DNA of 10,255 nt, taken from Strigomonas culicis. Its lineage: Eukaryota > Euglenozoa > Kinetoplastea > Trypanosomatida > Trypanosomatidae. The DNA is taken from contig AUXH01000661.1 of NCBI GenBank assembly GCA_000482145.1, positions 1 through 10,255 on the forward strand. The letters run 5' to 3'. This document shows, piece after piece, positions 7,100-10,255 of the stretch. Within the stretch, counting starts at the first letter, position 1, and each line of letters starts with the position of its first letter. The notes below the pieces were generated by a model. The model saw only the letters and a program-made list of their open reading frames with translations. It did no database searches and had not been told where the DNA came from. The position numbers and the translations under genes were made by a program.

Positions 7100-7250
7100 T
7101 GTTCTTAACTAGATACCAAATACAGTGAAAAGGAAAGAAAAAGAAGAGTTAGATGAAAAGAAAACATATACGTGATCCATCACATCCGTGTATCCACAGA
7201 AGTACGCACACGAGCGACTTCTTACCCCACGGGTATATTCAACTTGTCTG
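7100..7250 (-). repeat. Array 5' flank block U3 (upstream of copy 3)
   Basis: Shares with U1 and U2 the + strand order gttcttaactagataccaaa, an agtgaaaaggaaag purine block, gatccatcaca, and a distal gagcgacttcttaccccac block. It is more diverged than U1 is from U2, in line with copy 3 being the most diverged gene. Confidence 0.5.
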
Positions 7251-7380
7251 TGTAAAACAATAAACAGCGTAGTGAAAAGGAAAAAAAAAATGAACACGGT
7301 CTCGACAAGTGTGAGAGGTATACGAAGAGAGAAAACAGTTGCGCGCACAAGATAATAATAATGAAGAGTGTTCCATATAC

Positions 7381-7510
7381 AGAGCAAAACGAGTGCAGTT
7401 AGTGTGTGTGACAAACCGTGAAAGGAGAGCGACTGATGCTCACCCTCCGTGTCCGCCCCGCACAGAGAGACCCGCCAGACGCGCTGATGACATACGGAGA
7501 GAAGTGTTAA
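7381..7510 (-). repeat. Conserved array element E4, downstream of copy 4
   Basis: The most diverged E element. Recognisable minus-strand blocks are CTCTCCGTATGTCATCAG, GGCGGGTCTCTC, GGGGCGGACACGGAGGGTGA and TCACACACACTAACTGCA, in the same order and spacing as in E3. It begins about 790 nt after the stop of copy 4. Confidence 0.5.
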
Positions 7511-7907
7511 AAACCAGAGTACCGCAGAACGCGATACGGAAATTAAAAAAAAAACTCTTGTGTTAGTATAAAAACATTATACATTTTTTTTTTCAATTCA
7601 CGTGGCCATTTATTTCAAGAATTAATTTCACCGTGAAGAGAAACCAAAGAAATAAGTGTAAACAACGGTAGAAAAGAGGTATGTACAAAATGGAACTAAT
7701 TCCACAAATGGACAAAAAAGGGAAACGAAATACAAACAACAACAAAAACAACAAAACAGAGAGAGAATACTTACATATAAAAACAAAAAAATAAAGAAGG
7801 CTACATGAATTGTTTAGAAAAAAAAAAGACGTCGAAAGAAAGAAAAATATGTAAATAAAAAAGAGAAATGAAAGACAACTACACACAGAGTGTGCGTGTG
7901 CGTGAGC

Positions 7908-7928
7908 GGGGTGGGGTGGGGTGGGGGG
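7908..7928 (+). other. G-quadruplex-type motif (four G-runs with single-T loops)
   Basis: On + there are runs of 4, 4, 4 and 6 G separated by single T bases, preceded by GTGTGCGTGTGCGTGAGC. This fits the strictest G4 consensus with one-base loops, typical of very stable parallel folds. It lies on the template strand for the minus-strand genes, about 370 nt past the stop of copy 4. In the transcript it would be a C-rich tract. It is unique in the window. Confidence 0.8.
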
Positions 7929-8297
7929 CATTCTAATCCTCTTTATACACTAACCCCAAAGAAAACAAAGTGTTTCTTAGATACAAGACAATAAAGGCTG
8001 CATGTAATAACAACACCAAAAATAGAAAAAAAAACAAGAAAGTGATATATAGAAAAGAAAAAACGAACAAAACGAACACATCATTGAGAAAGGACTGTAA
8101 CTAAAAGAAAAAATAAACACAAATAATACCACAACAGTAATCAAAGAAAAACAAAAGAGTATTCAAACATGATAAACTAACGAGACGACAGAAAATATCG
8201 CAGCAATCTCCTTTCAAAGAGAGCGAATGAGAAAGAATGTACATCAAAACTCAAAACAAAACAAAGAAAAATAGGGAAAAGAACGTATGTATCTGCC

Positions 8298-8777
8298 TTA
8301 AGAACTATTTACATCTAACAGGTCGATTTTAGGGAGCATCAGCAGTACAAAGAAAGTGAATAAGCCGAGAAGCACAGTGGTGCCCACAAGGAAGCACTTT
8401 AACGCATTCGCATTCTCCCGGACGAACACTCGTAACTGCTGCAGCTGGCGGAGGCCGGCGGCCCGCAGGTGTGTGAGGGGCTGCAACAGGTTGGCAAGTC
8501 TGACGAGAGAGTGGCAGAGAGTGCGCTGGGTCGCGTCAGGGTGCTCAACTGCCTCCGTGTCCGGAGAGCTGAGGTACACAGCAACGGTTGGGTCAGTCGG
8601 ACACGGGCAGCCGTCGGAGTGCGTGGAGGTGGTCGAGATGGACAAAGACTGTATCGACCTGCCGCTGCTCACCGTGATGCCGTCATCTTCTGATGGTACA
8701 GATAGGTATTGGCCATTGCTTGGTGGAGTGCTCTTGTGGATGTTAGAAGTGCTGACGTCAGTGGTGTGCGTCTCCAT
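8298..8777 (-). CDS. Array copy 4: tail-anchored family member (159 aa)
   Basis: The first array copy to be transcribed. The ATG at 8777-8775 gives METHTTDVSTSNIHKS; the stop is TAA at 8300-8298. Parts are the acidic SEDDGITVSS motif (29-38), a Ser/Thr run with STTSTHSDG, the amphipathic CHSLVRLANLLQPLTHLRAA block (88-107), the membrane segment starting KCFLVGTTVLLGLFTFFVLL, and a tail of LPKIDLLDVNSS. From codon 18 to the membrane segment it is almost identical to broken copy 1, so this copy shows what copy 1 was before its frameshift. Its N-terminal dozen codons and its leader differ from copies 1 and 2. Codon 2 is GAG, so an AG sits directly after the ATG, which matters for splice-site choice. 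Family and function are unknown. Confidence 0.77.
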   Translation of the reverse strand: METHTTDVSTSNIHKSTPPSNGQYLSVPSEDDGITVSSGRSIQSLSISTTSTHSDGCPCPTDPTVAVYLSSPDTEAVEHPDATQRTLCHSLVRLANLLQPLTHLRAAGLRQLQQLRVFVRENANALKCFLVGTTVLLGLFTFFVLLMLPKIDLLDVNSS

Positions 8778-8827
8778 CGTATGAATTCAAAAGAAATATG
8801 TAAAAAAAAGTGGCAAAAAAAGGTATT

Positions 8828-8955
8828 TATTCTCTTTAATGATGTACCAATGACAAGAAAAAAAGTATGGATAAATGGATAGAGATAGAAATTGAAAGTG
8901 AAATATCTCATGCATGATTGATGCGCTCCACGTTACATCCGTGAAAGTGTGCACA
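8828..8955 (-). repeat. Array 5' flank block U4 (upstream of copy 4)
   Basis: Shares with U2 the + strand pattern ttaatgatgtaccaatgaca and then a purine-rich run. Farther out it has a gattgatgcgctccacgtta block that matches the gatccatcacgt region of U1 and U3 loosely. No E element follows it, which marks the upstream end of the array. Confidence 0.45.
8832..8865 (-). promoter_or_regulatory. Possible trans-splice acceptor for copy 4 (unclear)
   Basis: The closest T-rich tract to the start (opposite about 8805-8820) is followed by no AG before the ATG; the next AG is inside codon 2. The best usable site is ATTAAAGAG at 8837-8832, after a modest TTTTTTTCTTG tract, giving a leader of about 56 nt. 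Confidence 0.35.
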
Positions 8956-9664
8956 TTGACAGTCGTTGTTTCCGTGCATGTCCATTTGGGGTTTTCAGTG
9001 TAAACGAAAAAAAAAGAAAAAAGGTGAAACAAGAAGTCTCTTGTTGTGGAGATTACGAAATCTCTAGGACAACAACAAACAAAAAAAGGGGAAAATGTGC
9101 AAAACACTCGCTTATTTATACATGAAAGGGATCGCGACACGCGCAAGAAAAGGGAGAAAATAGTGTTCCTTGATCTTCCTTTTGTGTAATCACAAATTGG
9201 ACGAATTCTGGAACCCTTTGTGTTGGTGTTTTTTAAACTTATTTATTGGAAAAGTGAGGGATTGTATAATGTAAATGTATATAAGCACAAGTATGTATAT
9301 AAAGGAAAAACAAAATAACTATCATATGTAAAGAGAAGAGGTCAATAAGCAAAATGAAAAACACACTTCTTCTAAAGCGTACTATCTGCTGTTTTCGCAG
9401 TGTATAAAAACTGAAAAAAAAATGAATAGATGTGTGTGATATGTGATGTATATGTTTGCTGAGGGATTGTTGTATATATGGTCTCGTACACTTTATCATT
9501 CCTTCTTTTTGATTTAGCCTTCAGTATGGGGCAAAATCGAAAATAAAAAAGGAAAAGAAAAGAGTGATAATGTGTTCAAAAGAACAAAAAAGGTATTAAA
9601 GAGATCACAGAAGAAGCATACAACAAGAAAGAAGCTGTATGCTTGTAGGATAGGGGAATCAAAT

Positions 9665-10246
9665 TTAAAGCGTCACGTCCAGCCTGGCAATATTGGGTAC
9701 AATGTACACGAAGAAGAGGATGACAAACGTAACGGCGGCAACGATCAGCAGCAGCGAGAGCTGGACGTAGTCCGGCACGTCGATGCTGACAGCGAGTTGT
9801 ATCCCCTTGTCCACGCGCACGCCGATCTGATGACGGAGCTGCCCGACCACGTGGAGAAGGAAGAGGAAGGGGTAGCTGAGGACGGTCGCAACGCGGTGGA
9901 GCAGCAGCGGCGGTGCGACAGTGGGCTCCGGCTCCGTCTCCACGGACACCAAGGCGGCCGTGACATCCACACGGACCTCATCCTCCTCCGCCTCCTCGTC
10001 CACCCGCCGCAGCGCGCCACGCGTGGTGTAGCCACGCGCATGGTCGAAGGAGTCCGCGTCCTCGGTGTCACTGAGATGGCTCTGCAGAGTGCTGTCGACG
10101 CTGCCCATCACGCTGCTCGTCAGCTCGGAGGGGGCATTGCCGATCAGAATGGACACGTACTTATCCCCCTCCACATCGCTGGTAGTAGGGGTGTGCGCAT
10201 GAAGGGGGTCGTGGGAGATGACGTCGTGGTCATTGAACTGCAGCAT
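9665..10246 (-). CDS. Tail-anchored protein with the layout of the array family, divergent (193 aa)
   Basis: Not recognised by name. The ATG at 10246-10244 is annotated, but the frame stays open to the window edge only nine bases upstream, so the true start may lie outside. The stop is TAA at 9667-9665. Residues 1-110 are polar and acidic, with an acidic run at 83-90 (DEEAEEDE). Residues 113-136 are hydrophobic with scattered His and Arg (PLLLHRVATVLSYPFLFLLH). Residues 161-182 form a strong membrane segment (LSLLLIVAAVTFVILFFVYI), followed by VPNIARLDVTL. This matches the array proteins in order (polar half, amphipathic block, anchor, short tail) and in details: HRVATVL against HSLVRLANLL, and VPNIARLDV against LPNIDDLDV. 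Overall identity is low and the cysteines are absent. I infer a distant paralogue outside the duplicated unit. Confidence 0.72.
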   Translation of the reverse strand: MLQFNDHDVISHDPLHAHTPTTSDVEGDKYVSILIGNAPSELTSSVMGSVDSTLQSHLSDTEDADSFDHARGYTTRGALRRVDEEAEEDEVRVDVTAALVSVETEPEPTVAPPLLLHRVATVLSYPFLFLLHVVGQLRHQIGVRVDKGIQLAVSIDVPDYVQLSLLLIVAAVTFVILFFVYIVPNIARLDVTL

Positions 10247-10255
10247 CTCCTTTTT

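Larger units (their letters stand above)
7000..8297. other. Spacer between copy 4 and copy 3
   Basis: The longest spacer inside the array. In transcription order it has the 3' UTR of copy 4, a block of four G-runs on + at 7908-7928, element E4 (7381-7510), U3 (7100-7250) and the copy 3 splice signals. An open frame at 7931-7593 on the minus strand is mostly Phe/Leu/Ser/Tyr from T-rich DNA and is not called. No other gene is supported. Confidence 0.6.
2591..8955 (-). repeat. Tandem array of four gene units (U, tail-anchored protein gene, 3' UTR, E)
   Basis: Four units repeat head to tail in transcription order: 8955-7381, 7250-5818, 5742-4044 and 3965-2591. Each has a 5' flank block (U), one gene of the tail-anchored family, a variable A-rich (+) 3' region and a conserved block (E). 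Coding parts are the most similar and the UTRs less so. Unit lengths of about 1.4 to 1.7 kb differ mainly through A-run and spacer length. Boundaries are my alignment by eye and may be off by some tens of bases. Confidence 0.7.
8778..9664. other. Spacer between the 193-aa gene and copy 4
   Basis: This stretch contains U4 and the copy 4 splice signals at its low-coordinate end, and the 3' UTR of the 193-aa gene. An imperfect hairpin lies at 9041-9075. No E element is recognisable. Phe/Tyr/Ser-rich open frames at 9146-8787 and 9499-9239 on the minus strand come from T-rich DNA and are not called. Confidence 0.6.

Noticed and set aside
7593..7931. 112-aa hydrophobic open frame on the minus strand
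   Set aside because: Built from the C-rich and T-rich tracts of the copy 4 3' UTR; low complexity and not repeated in other units.
8356..8784. Open frames on + antisense to the array genes (also 5042-5416 and 3288-3533)
   Set aside because: They mirror the conserved coding sequence of the minus-strand genes and lack independent features; the copies differ in frame integrity.
8787..9146. 119-aa open frame on the minus strand before copy 4
   Set aside because: Covers the U4 block and splice signals; Phe/Ser/Tyr-rich from T-rich DNA.

Overview
The window reads as trypanosomatid (kinetoplastid) nuclear DNA. Every credible gene lies on the minus strand. No intron or conventional promoter is visible. 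Each gene starts a few tens of bases after an AG that follows a pyrimidine-rich tract, which is the layout of a polycistronic unit processed by spliced-leader trans-splicing. GC-rich genes are separated by long spacers, A/G-rich on + (T/C-rich in the transcript). The first gene encodes an ArgE-type deacetylase of a kind known from trypanosomatids. The genus cannot be fixed from sequence alone.

Transcription runs from high to low coordinates. (1) 10246-9665: a 193-aa protein with one hydrophobic segment near its C-terminus. (2) 8955-2591: a tandem array of four units of about 1.4-1.7 kb. Each unit has a 5' flank repeat (U), a gene for a small tail-anchored protein of about 160 aa, an A-rich (+ strand) 3' region, and a conserved element of about 130 bp (E). 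Copy 4 (8777-8298), copy 3 (6999-6514) and copy 2 (5500-5021) are intact. Copy 1 (3738-3269) has a one-base deletion that removes its membrane anchor. (3) 2092-935: a 385-aa GC-rich orphan with one predicted membrane helix. (4) 473-1: the start of an M20-family acetylornithine deacetylase-like enzyme, cut by the window edge.

The array is the most interesting part. The proteins have a Ser/Thr/Pro-rich acidic N-terminal half, an amphipathic stretch, and a C-terminal membrane anchor with a 9-14 residue tail. The upstream 193-aa protein has the same layout at low identity and may be the divergent relative beside which the array grew. The U and E repeats make the duplicated unit readable: U without E at the upstream end of the array, E without U at the downstream end. 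Copy 1 is a mosaic, with 5' flank and first codons like copy 2 and a core almost identical to copy 4, which points to gene conversion. E lies in the probable 3' UTR of every array gene and is a candidate post-transcriptional control element.

No function can be given for the array family, the 193-aa protein or the 385-aa protein from sequence alone. No RNA genes, CRISPR arrays or complete mobile elements were seen.
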